Source: Halomonas sp.
GTDB taxonomy: Bacteria > Pseudomonadota > Gammaproteobacteria > Pseudomonadales > Halomonadaceae
Direction: 5' to 3'
DNA: 6,821 bases
Assembly (NCBI GenBank): GCA_007129225.1
Contig: SKVX01000034.1
Location: 1-6,821, forward strand
A program made the translations under genes and the position numbers. Below, one piece after another: positions 1 to 6,285 of the stretch. The number at the start of each line of letters is the position of its first letter. Within the stretch, counting starts at the first letter, position 1. The notes under the pieces were generated by a model that was given only the letters and a program-made list of their open reading frames with translations, was not told where the DNA came from and did no database searches.

Positions 1-47
1 ATTTTTGTGAAGATAGCAACCACCCAGAAGGAGGCAGCGAGAACAGG

Positions 48-107
48 GTCGTCCTGACGGACGACGCGCTATCCCTCCCCGCACTAGAAGTACGGGGTAT
101 CTCGCGC
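48..107. repeat. Two adjacent inverted repeats (possible terminator or structured RNA)
   Basis: The first stem pairs 48-54 (GTCGTCC) perfectly with 59-65 (GGACGAC) around a 4-nt loop. The second pairs CCCCG at 77-81 with CGGGG at 93-97, continues through one C-A mismatch into ACT/AGT, and may be closed outside by GCGC 66-69 with GCGC 104-107. There is no clear T-run after either stem on the plus strand, so a classical intrinsic terminator is not well supported. Because the stems abut, they could stack in a folded RNA. Confidence 0.45.
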
Positions 108-135
108 AAAATCTGATGAGCTTCGGACGCATGCT

Positions 136-179
136 GCTCAGCGCACGACCAGATGGCTTGTCGGGCTGAGCCGACCAAG
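136..179. repeat. Overlapping, mutually exclusive hairpins
   Basis: GCTCAGC at 136-142 pairs perfectly with GCTGAGC at 165-171, supported by an inner CGAC (146-149)/GTCG (160-163). Alternatively, CTTGTCGG at 157-164 pairs with CCGACCAAG at 171-179, with one bulged C and a 6-nt loop. The two folds share bases and cannot coexist. This resembles an antiterminator/terminator choice, but there is no U-tract after the second hairpin and no known riboswitch consensus was recognised. Confidence 0.4.
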
Positions 180-195
180 GTGGAATTGCAGAAAA

Positions 196-224
196 TTTAC
201 AATAACGTAGAAACTGTCGATTAG
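196..224 (+). promoter_or_regulatory. Candidate sigma-70 promoter for the TRAP operon (weak)
   Basis: The stretch 190-223 is clearly more AT-rich than its surroundings. TTTACA at 196-201 matches 5 of 6 bases of the -35 consensus; 17 nt later GATTAG at 219-224 matches only 3 of 6 of the -10. TACAAT at 198-203 is a good -10 by itself but lacks a -35 at the right distance. Transcription probably starts somewhere in 205-240, giving a leader of roughly 100 nt, but the exact elements are uncertain. Confidence 0.25.
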
Positions 225-321
225 CGCCTCAGCCAAGGGGCATGCTAGTTTCTTGTTGTGGCCGGGTTCGCCCCGGTACGCCAGATCGATTTCTACAACA
301 CGAACAATCCGGTTTCAGGAT

Positions 322-328
322 GGAGGAA
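322..328 (+). promoter_or_regulatory. Ribosome binding site setting the TAXI gene start
   Basis: GGAGGAA ends 4 nt before the ATG at 333, an appropriate Shine-Dalgarno position. It supports 333 over the in-frame ATG at 258, which would add 25 residues in front of an otherwise standard signal peptide. Confidence 0.8.
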
Positions 329-332
329 TTCC

Positions 333-1295
333 ATGCGAGTTCTCAAGTATGCAGTGGCAGCCTCGCTGCTGGTCACAGCACCCATGGCAGTAGCCCAGCA
401 GCTTTCGATCGCTACCGGCGGTACCGGTGGTACCTACTATCCCTACGGTGGCGGCTTGGCGGAGCTGATCAACAACCATATCGAGGGTGCCAGCGCCGTG
501 GCCGAGGTGACGGGTGCTTCCGTGGAGAACATGGGGCTGGTATGGCGTGGCGACTCCGATGTTGCCCTGGCACTGGCGGACACCGTCTTCCAGGCCTACA
601 GCGGCACCGGGGACTTCGAAGGCCGTCAGCTCGAGAATATTCGCGCCCTGGCTTCGATCTACCCCAACGCGGTGCAACTGGTCACGCTGGCCGATTCCGA
701 TGTGCATTCACTGAGCGATCTCGAGGGCAAGCGCGTCTCCGTCGGTGCGCCGGGCAGCGGTACCGAGCTCAACGCCCGCGCCCTGCTGGAAGCCAACGGC
801 ATCAGCTATGACGATTTCACGCCCCAGCGGCTGAACTTCAACGAAACCGCCGATGCGATTCGCGATGGCGACATCGATGCCGGTTTCTGGAGCGTGGGGC
901 CGCCCACCAGCTCGATTCTCAACCTGGCGACCACTCGCGACATTCGCCTGATCGGTTTCACCGACGAGGAGATCGAGAATGCACGTGAAGCCGAGCCGAC
1001 CTTTGCCGCCTACGAGCTTCGTGCAGGCCTCTACGAGGGCATGGAGGAGGCTGTTCAGACCATCAGCATCCCCAACGTTCTGGCGGTGAGCACCGAGCTG
1101 GATGAGGAGATGGCCTATCAGGTCACCAGGATACTGTTCGAACACACCGATGAGCTGATCGCCGTCCATCCGGCAGCCAACGACACCACCGTCGAGTTCA
1201 GTGTCAACTCCACGCCGATCGCTTTCCACCCCGGTGCGCTGCGCTACTACGAGGAAGTCGGTGCCGAGGTGGCAGACCACCAACGGGCGGAATGA
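333..1295 (+). CDS. TAXI family TRAP transporter solute-binding protein
   Basis: Periplasmic receptor of a tripartite ATP-independent (TRAP) transporter of the TAXI class; it captures substrate and delivers it to the membrane permease. The product is 320 aa, normal for the family. Residues 1-21 are a signal peptide with a hydrophobic core and an AVA site before QQ. The mature protein opens with the family signature TGGTGGTYYPYGGGLAELIN (28-47). Further family-typical blocks are SVGAPGSGTELNARALLEA (136-154), the DAGFWSVGPPTSS segment (182-194) and the C-terminal FHPGALRYYEEVG (298-310). The start at 333 is chosen for the ribosome binding site and signal peptide. It is the first gene of an operon with DUF1850 and the fused permease. 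The substrate cannot be read from sequence: characterised TAXI proteins bind small acids such as glutamate/glutamine, so an organic acid or amino acid is the best guess. The family call is secure; the substrate is unknown. Confidence 0.96.
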   Translation: MRVLKYAVAASLLVTAPMAVAQQLSIATGGTGGTYYPYGGGLAELINNHIEGASAVAEVTGASVENMGLVWRGDSDVALALADTVFQAYSGTGDFEGRQLENIRALASIYPNAVQLVTLADSDVHSLSDLEGKRVSVGAPGSGTELNARALLEANGISYDDFTPQRLNFNETADAIRDGDIDAGFWSVGPPTSSILNLATTRDIRLIGFTDEEIENAREAEPTFAAYELRAGLYEGMEEAVQTISIPNVLAVSTELDEEMAYQVTRILFEHTDELIAVHPAANDTTVEFSVNSTPIAFHPGALRYYEEVGAEVADHQRAE

Positions 1296-1317
1296 CCCTT
1301 CCTATCGGGCACTGAGG

Positions 1318-1851
1318 ATGCGTGCCTCGATAACCCACGAAAGTCGCCGTGCCCTCGGGCCGGCGACTTTCCGTACCTTGGTTCTCGGCCTGGCACTGGC
1401 GATCGTATCGACAGCGGTTCCGGCCGTTGCCGACGAGCTGGCACGTCTCGAGGTGCGGGGCGAGGACGATCGCCTCATACTCATGCTGCCCATGCCGGAG
1501 GGGGAGCGCTGGTGCCTGGAGTGGAATCACTCCGTGACCGGCATTCGCGTGCAGGACTGCTATCGCCACCTTGCAGGGCAGATGGTACTCGAGCGTAGCC
1601 ATCAGCCCGACTTTGCGGCAGGACTGGGCCATGTCCCAGGAAGGGGGCGCCAGGTGCCGGATGGCCAGGGCGGCTATTGGATCGAAGAGATCGACGAACC
1701 GGTACCCGGGAACCGTTACCGCCTTCGGGTCGGATCCCCGAAGGTGGACCATCGTCTGCTGTATGAGGAGCGTCGGCTGAGCATCAGTGACAAGGCCGCC
1801 GGCGAACGGGTGATCATTCACCTGCATTCCCCAACAATCACTCCCTATTGA
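1318..1851 (+). CDS. DUF1850 domain protein of TAXI-TRAP operon
   Basis: Predicted exported protein of unknown function, 177 aa if started at 1318. A hydrophobic segment at about residues 20-38 followed by AVA-DE looks like a signal peptide with cleavage near residue 38, so the remaining ~139 residues should be periplasmic. The domain is recognised from the WNHSVTG motif (69-75), the following V-x-D-C-Y segment (78-82) and FAAGLG (99-104), which match my recollection of the DUF1850 pattern. Two cysteines, C66 and C81, flank the HSV motif and could form a disulfide. DUF1850 genes commonly sit between a TAXI binding protein and a fused permease, as here (22 nt after the former, 7 nt before the latter), suggesting a role in transporter assembly or function. 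The start is uncertain: 1318 lacks a well-spaced ribosome site (GAGG directly abuts the ATG) and a strong hairpin covers codons 8-18; TTG at 1378 is an alternative. An ATG at 1201 would overlap the binding-protein gene and is unlikely. Confidence 0.82.
   Translation: MRASITHESRRALGPATFRTLVLGLALAIVSTAVPAVADELARLEVRGEDDRLILMLPMPEGERWCLEWNHSVTGIRVQDCYRHLAGQMVLERSHQPDFAAGLGHVPGRGRQVPDGQGGYWIEEIDEPVPGNRYRLRVGSPKVDHRLLYEERRLSISDKAAGERVIIHLHSPTITPY
1339..1371 (+). terminator. Strong hairpin after the binding-protein gene (attenuator-like)
   Basis: GAAAGTCGCCG at 1339-1349 is the perfect reverse complement of CGGCGACTTTC at 1361-1371. The 11 nt between them can pair further (GCC/GGC around CTCG), leaving one unpaired T at 1350. 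This gives about 14 base pairs. It lies 44 nt after the binding-protein stop codon, with A residues on the 5' arm and T residues on the 3' arm as in intrinsic terminators, but no run of T follows. It could act as a partial terminator or as an mRNA 3'-end stabiliser, raising binding-protein output over the membrane subunits. It overlaps the first codons of the DUF1850 gene if that starts at 1318. Confidence 0.55.
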
Positions 1852-1858
1852 GGCGTGC

Positions 1859-3880
1859 ATGAGCGACTCCAGTAATCCTCCCGTCACCACACCCGGTGGC
1901 AATGCCATCCAGGCCCGGCCGATACTCTGGCTGATCACGCTGGTGGCCGTGGCGCTCTCCCTGTTCCAGCTCTACTCCGCCGGCATCCAGCCGTTGGGGC
2001 TGTTCTACCAGCGCACCATCCACCTGATGCTGATCATGCTGCTGGCCTTCCTGATCTTTCCGGTGTTTGGTCCCAGGCGCAAGCGCGGTGTGCTGGGCTG
2101 GGCCATCGATATCCTTTTCCTGGGCGGGGCCTTGCTCACCGGGGGCTATCTGGTGCTCTTTCTCGATGAGATCATCTCGCGTGCCGGTTTCTGGAGCCAG
2201 ACCGATATCCTGGTTGGCTGCATCGCCACTATCACCGTGCTGGAGGCGAGCCGCCGGGCGGTGGGACTGGGCATGACCATCATCGGCGTCGTTGCCATTC
2301 TCTACGCCTTCGCCGGGCCTCGCGGCGAGTTGCCCTGGTTGGGCCAGTTCCTGCCGGGCATTCTCGAGCACCGTGGTTACAACATCGATCGGGTGGTGGG
2401 GCAGCTCTATCTGGGACAGGAAGGGATCTTCGGCCTGCCGCTGGGGGTGGCGGCGACCTTCATCTTCGTCTTCGTGCTGTTTGGCGCCTTCCTCGAGAGC
2501 ACCGGGGCGGGCAAGTTCTTCATCGACATGGCCTACTCCGCCACCGGACGCCAGCGGGGCGGCCCGGCCAAGGCGGCGGTCATCGCCTCCGCCGGCATGG
2601 GGTCGATCTCGGGCAGTGCCATCGCCAACGTGGTGACTACCGGGGCCTTCACCATCCCCTTGATGAAACGCCTGGGCTACAAGCCGCACCAGGCCGGGGG
2701 CATCGAGGCGGCGGCCTCTACCGGTGGGCAGATCATGCCGCCGCTGATGGGGGCCGGTGCCTTCCTGATCGCCGAGTACACGGGGGTTCCCTACCTCGAG
2801 GTGGTCAAGGTCAGCGTGCTGCCGGCCATCATGTATTTCGCCACCGTCTATCTCTTCGTGCATATCATCGCCTTGAAACAGGGCATGCAGGGTATGCCGC
2901 GCTCGGAGCTGCCGCAGATGCGACAGGTCATGCGCGACGGCTGGCACTTCCTGCTACCGCTTGGCGTGCTGGTCTATCTGCTGGTGATGAACATGTCGCC
3001 GATGCGGGTCGGCTTCTACGCCGTGATCACCATGGTGGTCGTGGCTGTGCTGCGCTACGCGGTGTGGTTTTTCTTCGTCGCTCCGCAGCAGGGGCAGAGG
3101 GTCACCCTGGCGAGTACCGGGTTCATGCTATGGGCCGGCTTCGTCAAGTTGATCGAAGGGCTGGAGTTGGGCGCACGCAATGCCGTGGCGGTTTCCATGG
3201 CCTGTGCGGTGGCCGGCATCATCGTCGGCATCGTGGGGCTCACCGGTCTCGGGCTGAAGTTCTCCGCCATGATGATGGCGTTCTCCGGCGGCAATATCGT
3301 GCTGGCGCTACTGATGGTGCTACTGGCCAGCCTGGTACTGGGCATGGGGCTGCCGGTCACCGCCAGCTATATCGTGCTGATCGTGCTGGTCGGCCCGGCG
3401 TTGACGGCCGAGTTTGGTATTCCGCTGCTGATCGCGCACCTGGTGGTGTTCTGGTACTCCCAGGACTCCAATGTCACGCCACCGATAGCGCTGGCCGGTT
3501 TCGCCGGGGCAGCGATTGCCGGCAGCAAGCCGATGGCAACCGGCTTCCAGGCCTGGAAATTCGCCAAGGGGCTATACCTGATCCCGATGTTCATGGTCTT
3601 CAATCCGGAGATCATCGTCGGCGGTCCGGTGCCGGTGGTGATCTGGAACGGGGTGATCGCGATCCTGGCGCTTTGCGCCTTTGCCGCCGCATTGGAAGGG
3701 TATCTTTTCACCCGCATGTCGTTGCTGTCGCGCCTGGCCATCGTGCCGGCCATCGTGGCGGTATTCTATCCCGACCTGACCGCGGAGATCGCGGGTGTGG
3801 TGGTGATGACTCTGGCCATTGGCGGCAACTGGGTCGCCCATCGGCGGGAGCTGGCTGCGACTGGCATTCGCAGCGGCTGA
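1859..3880 (+). CDS. TAXI-type TRAP transporter fused permease (DctQM-like)
   Basis: Inner-membrane transport subunit, 673 aa, in which the small DctQ-like and large DctM-like parts are fused, as is usual for TAXI systems. Residues 20-150 contain several hydrophobic helices (about 22-40, 52-70, 83-102, 115-150) forming the small-subunit-like part. Residues about 190-610 are the DctM domain, with its two internally related halves: GSISGSAIANVVTTGAF (248-264) and TGGQIMPPLMGAGAF (288-302) in the first, GMGLPVTASYIVL (495-507) and SNVTPPIALAGFAGAAIAG (537-555) in the second. These hairpin and broken-helix regions bind substrate and coupling ion in TRAP structures. Extra helices follow at about 595-655. 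The ATG lies 7 nt after the DUF1850 stop, with GAGG at 1850-1853 overlapping that stop codon, so translational coupling is likely. The coupling ion (sodium or proton) cannot be read from sequence. Confidence 0.96.
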   Translation: MSDSSNPPVTTPGGNAIQARPILWLITLVAVALSLFQLYSAGIQPLGLFYQRTIHLMLIMLLAFLIFPVFGPRRKRGVLGWAIDILFLGGALLTGGYLVLFLDEIISRAGFWSQTDILVGCIATITVLEASRRAVGLGMTIIGVVAILYAFAGPRGELPWLGQFLPGILEHRGYNIDRVVGQLYLGQEGIFGLPLGVAATFIFVFVLFGAFLESTGAGKFFIDMAYSATGRQRGGPAKAAVIASAGMGSISGSAIANVVTTGAFTIPLMKRLGYKPHQAGGIEAAASTGGQIMPPLMGAGAFLIAEYTGVPYLEVVKVSVLPAIMYFATVYLFVHIIALKQGMQGMPRSELPQMRQVMRDGWHFLLPLGVLVYLLVMNMSPMRVGFYAVITMVVVAVLRYAVWFFFVAPQQGQRVTLASTGFMLWAGFVKLIEGLELGARNAVAVSMACAVAGIIVGIVGLTGLGLKFSAMMMAFSGGNIVLALLMVLLASLVLGMGLPVTASYIVLIVLVGPALTAEFGIPLLIAHLVVFWYSQDSNVTPPIALAGFAGAAIAGSKPMATGFQAWKFAKGLYLIPMFMVFNPEIIVGGPVPVVIWNGVIAILALCAFAAALEGYLFTRMSLLSRLAIVPAIVAVFYPDLTAEIAGVVVMTLAIGGNWVAHRRELAATGIRSG

Positions 3881-3888
3881 GTCCGGCT

Positions 3889-3910
3889 GGCGGCTGCCGT
3901 GCCGCCTGTT
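3889..3910 (+). terminator. Possible weak terminator of the TRAP operon
   Basis: GGCGGC at 3889-3894 pairs with GCCGCC at 3901-3906 around a 6-nt loop, followed by the T-rich but interrupted TGTTGTTC. It lies 9 nt after the permease stop codon. The stem is short and the tail imperfect, so termination here would be partial at best. Confidence 0.3.
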
Positions 3911-3925
3911 GTTCGAATGGTCAAG

Positions 3926-3954
3926 ATGACGGCGCCTGCGGGCGCCGTTAGAAT
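3926..3954 (+). promoter_or_regulatory. Candidate sigma-70 promoter for purEK with inverted repeat in the spacer
   Basis: ATGACG at 3926-3931 (4 of 6 matches to TTGACA) is followed after exactly 17 nt by TAGAAT at 3949-3954 (5 of 6 matches to TATAAT). Start of transcription would be near 3961, about 36 nt before the purE ATG. The spacer contains a perfect 8-bp inverted repeat, ACGGCGCC (3929-3936) and GGCGCCGT (3941-3948), with a 4-nt loop. It could be an operator, or a hairpin in read-through RNA from the TRAP operon. It does not resemble the E. coli PurR site. Confidence 0.5.
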
Positions 3955-3996
3955 ACCTGCCCTTCGCTTTCCAGCATCATCATTCGGGAGCCGCAC

Positions 3997-4503
3997 ATGC
4001 AGTCCTCCAACGAGCAGCCACGCGTAGGCGTGATCATGGGGTCGAAGTCCGACTGGCCGGTCATGGAACACGCGGTGGCGATGCTCGAACGCCTGGGTGT
4101 CCCGTACGAGACCCGCGTGGTTTCCGCCCATCGCACGCCGGACCTGCTGTTCGACTACGCCAAGGGCGCCGCCGAGCGTGGTTTGCAAGTGATCGTCGCC
4201 GGGGCCGGTGGAGCCGCTCACCTGCCGGGCATGGTGGCGTCCCAGACGCCGCTGCCGGTGCTCGGCGTGCCGGTGGAATCCAAGGCGCTCAAGGGGCTCG
4301 ACTCGCTGCTCTCCATCGCGCAGATGCCGGGCGGCATCGCCGTGGGAACCCTTGCCATCGGCAAGGCGGGAGCCACCAACGCGGGCCTGCTGGCTGCACA
4401 GATCGTCGGCCTGCAGGACGAGACGGTGCGCGCCGCCGTCGAGGCCTTCCGTGCCGAGCAGACCCAGGCGGTGCTCGACAACCCCGACCCTCGCTCCGAA
4501 TGA
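3997..4503 (+). CDS. purE: N5-carboxyaminoimidazole ribonucleotide mutase PurE
   Basis: Cytosolic enzyme of de novo purine synthesis that converts N5-CAIR, made by PurK, into CAIR. The product is 168 aa, the normal length for bacterial class I PurE. The N-terminal GVIMGSKSDWPVM (11-23) forms the phosphate-binding region with the conserved S-D pair. VVSAHRTPD (41-49) contains the catalytic histidine, H45, the same position as in E. coli PurE. AGAGGAAHLPGMVAS (68-82), GVPVESKALKGLDSLLSI (90-107) and QMPGGIAVGTLAIGKAGATN (109-128) are further family blocks. GGGAG at 3986-3990 is the ribosome binding site, 6 nt before the ATG. purK follows 21 nt downstream, so the two are almost certainly co-transcribed. 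All expected active-site motifs are present. Presence of PurK next door indicates the two-step, ATP-dependent route and not the single-step class II carboxylase. Confidence 0.98.
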   Translation: MQSSNEQPRVGVIMGSKSDWPVMEHAVAMLERLGVPYETRVVSAHRTPDLLFDYAKGAAERGLQVIVAGAGGAAHLPGMVASQTPLPVLGVPVESKALKGLDSLLSIAQMPGGIAVGTLAIGKAGATNAGLLAAQIVGLQDETVRAAVEAFRAEQTQAVLDNPDPRSE

Positions 4504-4524
4504 GCCTGCGAGAGGAGTAGCGAC

Positions 4525-5637
4525 ATGAATATCGGTGTACTCGGTGCCGGCCAGCTCGGCCGCATGCTGGCCCTGGCCGGTTATCCCCTGGCCAATCGTT
4601 TCACCTTCCTCGATACCACCGGCCATCCCAGTGCGGGCATCGGCGATGTCATGGTGTATACGGATCAGCATCATCTCGACGACTTCCTCGCCAAGGTCGA
4701 TCTCGTCACCTACGAGTTCGAGCACCTGCCCGTGGCGTTGGTGCAGGCCATCGAGGAGCTGAGGCCGGTTTATCCTTCGAGCGAGGCGATTCGCATCTGT
4801 CAGAACCGCGCCGAGGAGAAGGCGCTGTTCGACCGTCTGGGCATTCCCACCCCGGCCTATCGCCTGGTGGAGAGCGCCGAGGAACTCGAGGCGGCGGCCC
4901 GCGAGCTGGGCACGCCGGTGGTAGCCAAGTCGGTTACAGAAGGCTACGACGGCAAGGGCCAGGCAGTGATCCGCGACTCGGCCGAGGCCACCGAGGCCTG
5001 GCGCAGCATCAACCACCCCCGGCTGATCGTCGAGGCCTTCGTCGACTTCGTCCGCGAGGTATCGATCATCGCCGTGCGTGGCAGAGAGGGTGAGGTGGCC
5101 TTCTATCCCATGGCCGAGAACCTGCACGTCGATGGCATCCTGCGCTATTCGCTGGCGCCGATGCCGGATCTCGACGACGCGGTGCAACAGACCGCGGATG
5201 GCTATATCCGCGCGCTGCTCGACGAACTCGACTACGTCGGCGTGCTGACTCTCGAGCTGTTCCAGACCCGTGACGGCCAGCTGCTGGCCAACGAGATGGC
5301 GCCGCGGGTGCACAACTCCGGCCACTGGAGCATGGACGGCGCCGTGACCAGCCAGTTCGAGAACCACCTGCGGGCGATCCAGGGCCTGCCGCTGGGTGAC
5401 ACCTCGGCTCGGCAACCCACCTGCATGGTCAACGTGATCGGCCAGGAGGGCGACCCGGCGGCAATCCTCGCCATCGATGATGCGCACCTGCACCGCTACG
5501 ACAAGAGCGAACGCCCCGGGCGCAAGCTTGGCCACGTCAACCTGGTGGCGAATAGTCACGGTGAGCTGCTCGAGAAGGTGCGCACCTGTGCGGCACTGCT
5601 GCCCGAGGCGCCGGAGCCGCGCTTCAGCTTCGAATAG
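4525..5637 (+). CDS. purK: N5-carboxyaminoimidazole ribonucleotide synthase PurK
   Basis: Cytosolic ATP-grasp enzyme that uses ATP and bicarbonate to convert AIR into N5-CAIR, the substrate of PurE. The product is 370 aa, within the usual 350-390 aa range. The N-terminal domain begins with GVLGAGQLGRMLALA (4-18), the glycine-rich AIR-binding signature. The ATP-grasp domain follows from about residue 95, with VAKSVTEGYDGKGQ (133-146) as the nucleotide-binding loop, LIVEAFV (167-173), LELF (243-246) and the metal- and substrate-binding segment NEMAPRVHNSGHWSMDGA (256-273). The small C-terminal domain contains RKLGHVNL (333-340). The ribosome binding site GAGGAG at 4512-4517 precedes the ATG by 7 nt. 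It is the second gene of the purEK operon and is followed by a strong hairpin 30 nt after its stop. Nothing is missing or unusual. Confidence 0.98.
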   Translation: MNIGVLGAGQLGRMLALAGYPLANRFTFLDTTGHPSAGIGDVMVYTDQHHLDDFLAKVDLVTYEFEHLPVALVQAIEELRPVYPSSEAIRICQNRAEEKALFDRLGIPTPAYRLVESAEELEAAARELGTPVVAKSVTEGYDGKGQAVIRDSAEATEAWRSINHPRLIVEAFVDFVREVSIIAVRGREGEVAFYPMAENLHVDGILRYSLAPMPDLDDAVQQTADGYIRALLDELDYVGVLTLELFQTRDGQLLANEMAPRVHNSGHWSMDGAVTSQFENHLRAIQGLPLGDTSARQPTCMVNVIGQEGDPAAILAIDDAHLHRYDKSERPGRKLGHVNLVANSHGELLEKVRTCAALLPEAPEPRFSFE

Positions 5638-5667
5638 CGAGCGCTGTCCGGTACTCCATTCGACGAC

Positions 5668-5700
5668 GAAGGCCCCGCCATGGCGGGGCCTTCTTCCTGT
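5668..5700. terminator. Bidirectional intrinsic terminator between convergent operons
   Basis: GAAGGCCCCGCCA at 5668-5680 is the perfect reverse complement of TGGCGGGGCCTTC at 5681-5693, giving a GC-rich stem of about 11 bp around a CATG loop. On the plus strand it is followed by TTCC, an imperfect T-rich tail, 30 nt after the purK stop. Because the structure is symmetric and lies about 40 nt beyond the stop of the minus-strand gene, it can serve both converging transcripts. Confidence 0.82.
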
Positions 5701-5732
5701 GGGAGAGAGCACTGTGGTAGATGGCGTGGATG

Positions 5733-6284
5733 TCAGCCGCTTCTGCGCTGGCTCATGATGCCGAGCGCCCCCAGGGCGAGGCCGATGATTACCATGACGG
5801 CGATGACCCACAGCGGACTGTAGAAGGTGGTGTAGACCTCCCAGCCGAGCAGATCGATGATTTGGGAGAACGCGGTGGAGGAGCCCAGAAGGTGCCCTCC
5901 CAGGGTGCCGGCGGTGGCGAAGAATAGGCCACCGACCAGTGCCAGGATCACCAGCGCCCAGCGGCGGGCGCCGTCGAAGGCGGCCTCGCCGGCCCGCCAG
6001 ACCAATACGGTGAGCATGGTGAAGATGCCCAGCGACCAGAACGCCATCAGGATATGGTTGCGCGCCAGCGGGCTGTGGAGATTGGCCTCAAGCGGCCAGA
6101 TCAGGAAGCCGCTGACGATGCCGGCCAGGGCGCCCAGCAGGCTGAGCACCAGCACTGGCAGCAGGGCGGCGCGGCAGAGTTCCGCCAGCCGGCCGGTCAT
6201 CACGGCCCCATAGAGGATCATCAGGGTGGCGAGGGCCCAGAAGGCCAGCGGGAAGTGAATGAGCATGTGGTGTGTGGCGGCCAT
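5733..6284 (-). CDS. DUF2231-like five-helix membrane protein
   Basis: Predicted inner-membrane protein of 183 aa, function unknown. Five hydrophobic helices are visible at about residues 10-30, 38-63, 77-96, 109-128 and 157-176. The N-terminal HHMLIHFPLAFWALA (5-19) resembles the histidine-rich start of DUF2231 proteins (HP-x-x-VHFP-like). Positive residues (R32, R38, R97, R107, R108, R180, R181) fall in the loops after helices 1 and 3 and in the tail, placing those in the cytoplasm and the N-terminus in the periplasm. H5, H6, H10, H70, H77 and H131 then all lie on or near the periplasmic face, which would suit haem or metal binding (inference). The ATG at 6284 is chosen because it has GGAGG 8 nt upstream and starts 1 nt after the stop of the preceding gene; the longer reading frame from 6365 would overlap that gene and adds a non-conserved extension. 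The gene pair is probably translationally coupled. Confidence 0.82.
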   Translation of the reverse strand: MAATHHMLIHFPLAFWALATLMILYGAVMTGRLAELCRAALLPVLVLSLLGALAGIVSGFLIWPLEANLHSPLARNHILMAFWSLGIFTMLTVLVWRAGEAAFDGARRWALVILALVGGLFFATAGTLGGHLLGSSTAFSQIIDLLGWEVYTTFYSPLWVIAVMVIIGLALGALGIMSQRRSG

Positions 6285-6285
6285 G

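Larger units (their letters stand above)
1..332. other. Non-coding 5' region with clustered inverted repeats
   Basis: No convincing gene was found. The longest open stretch touching the left edge (frame 3, ending at the TGA at 114-116) has only about 37 codons, weaker GC3 than the real genes here, and no recognisable protein similarity. The first ~180 nt are rich in inverted repeats (48-54/59-65, 77-81/93-97, 136-142/165-171, 157-164/171-179). Positions 190-223 are AT-rich and promoter-like. A small GC hairpin (CCGGG/CCCGG around a TTCGC loop) lies near 261-275. The region may hold the terminator of an upstream gene, a structured leader of the TRAP operon, or a small RNA; the sequence alone does not decide. 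Confidence 0.6.

Noticed and set aside
3..116. Open frame from the left edge that might be the C-terminus of an upstream gene
   Set aside because: It has only 37 codons, lower GC3 than the real genes and no recognisable motif, and it runs through two inverted repeats. An upstream gene end cannot be excluded but is not supported.
248..285. GGGTTCGCCCC-like segment resembling a tRNA T-arm
   Set aside because: No acceptor stem, D-arm or anticodon arm can be built around it; it is only a short GC hairpin with a TTCGC loop.
258..332. N-terminal extension of the TAXI protein from the ATG at 258
   Set aside because: The extension lies in front of a standard signal peptide, and the ATG at 333 has a well-placed ribosome binding site.
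1204..1938. 244-codon minus-strand frame over the DUF1850 gene
   Set aside because: It crosses three plus-strand genes and shows no domain or ribosome binding site.
1838..2947. 369-codon minus-strand frame opposite the permease
   Set aside because: It is antisense to the conserved TRAP permease, rich in H, D, Q and G, and has no plausible domain; it is a shadow frame.
3064..3951. 295-codon plus-strand frame overlapping the permease in another frame
   Set aside because: The permease frame carries the DctM motifs through this stretch, while this frame gives a G/R/A-rich sequence without homology. It is not a frameshifted gene.
3766..5811. 681-codon open frame on the minus strand opposite purE and purK
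   Set aside because: It is fully antisense to two well-conserved enzymes, its composition is low-complexity in H, R, G and A, and it has no recognisable domain. Long antisense frames are expected opposite genes with high GC at third positions.
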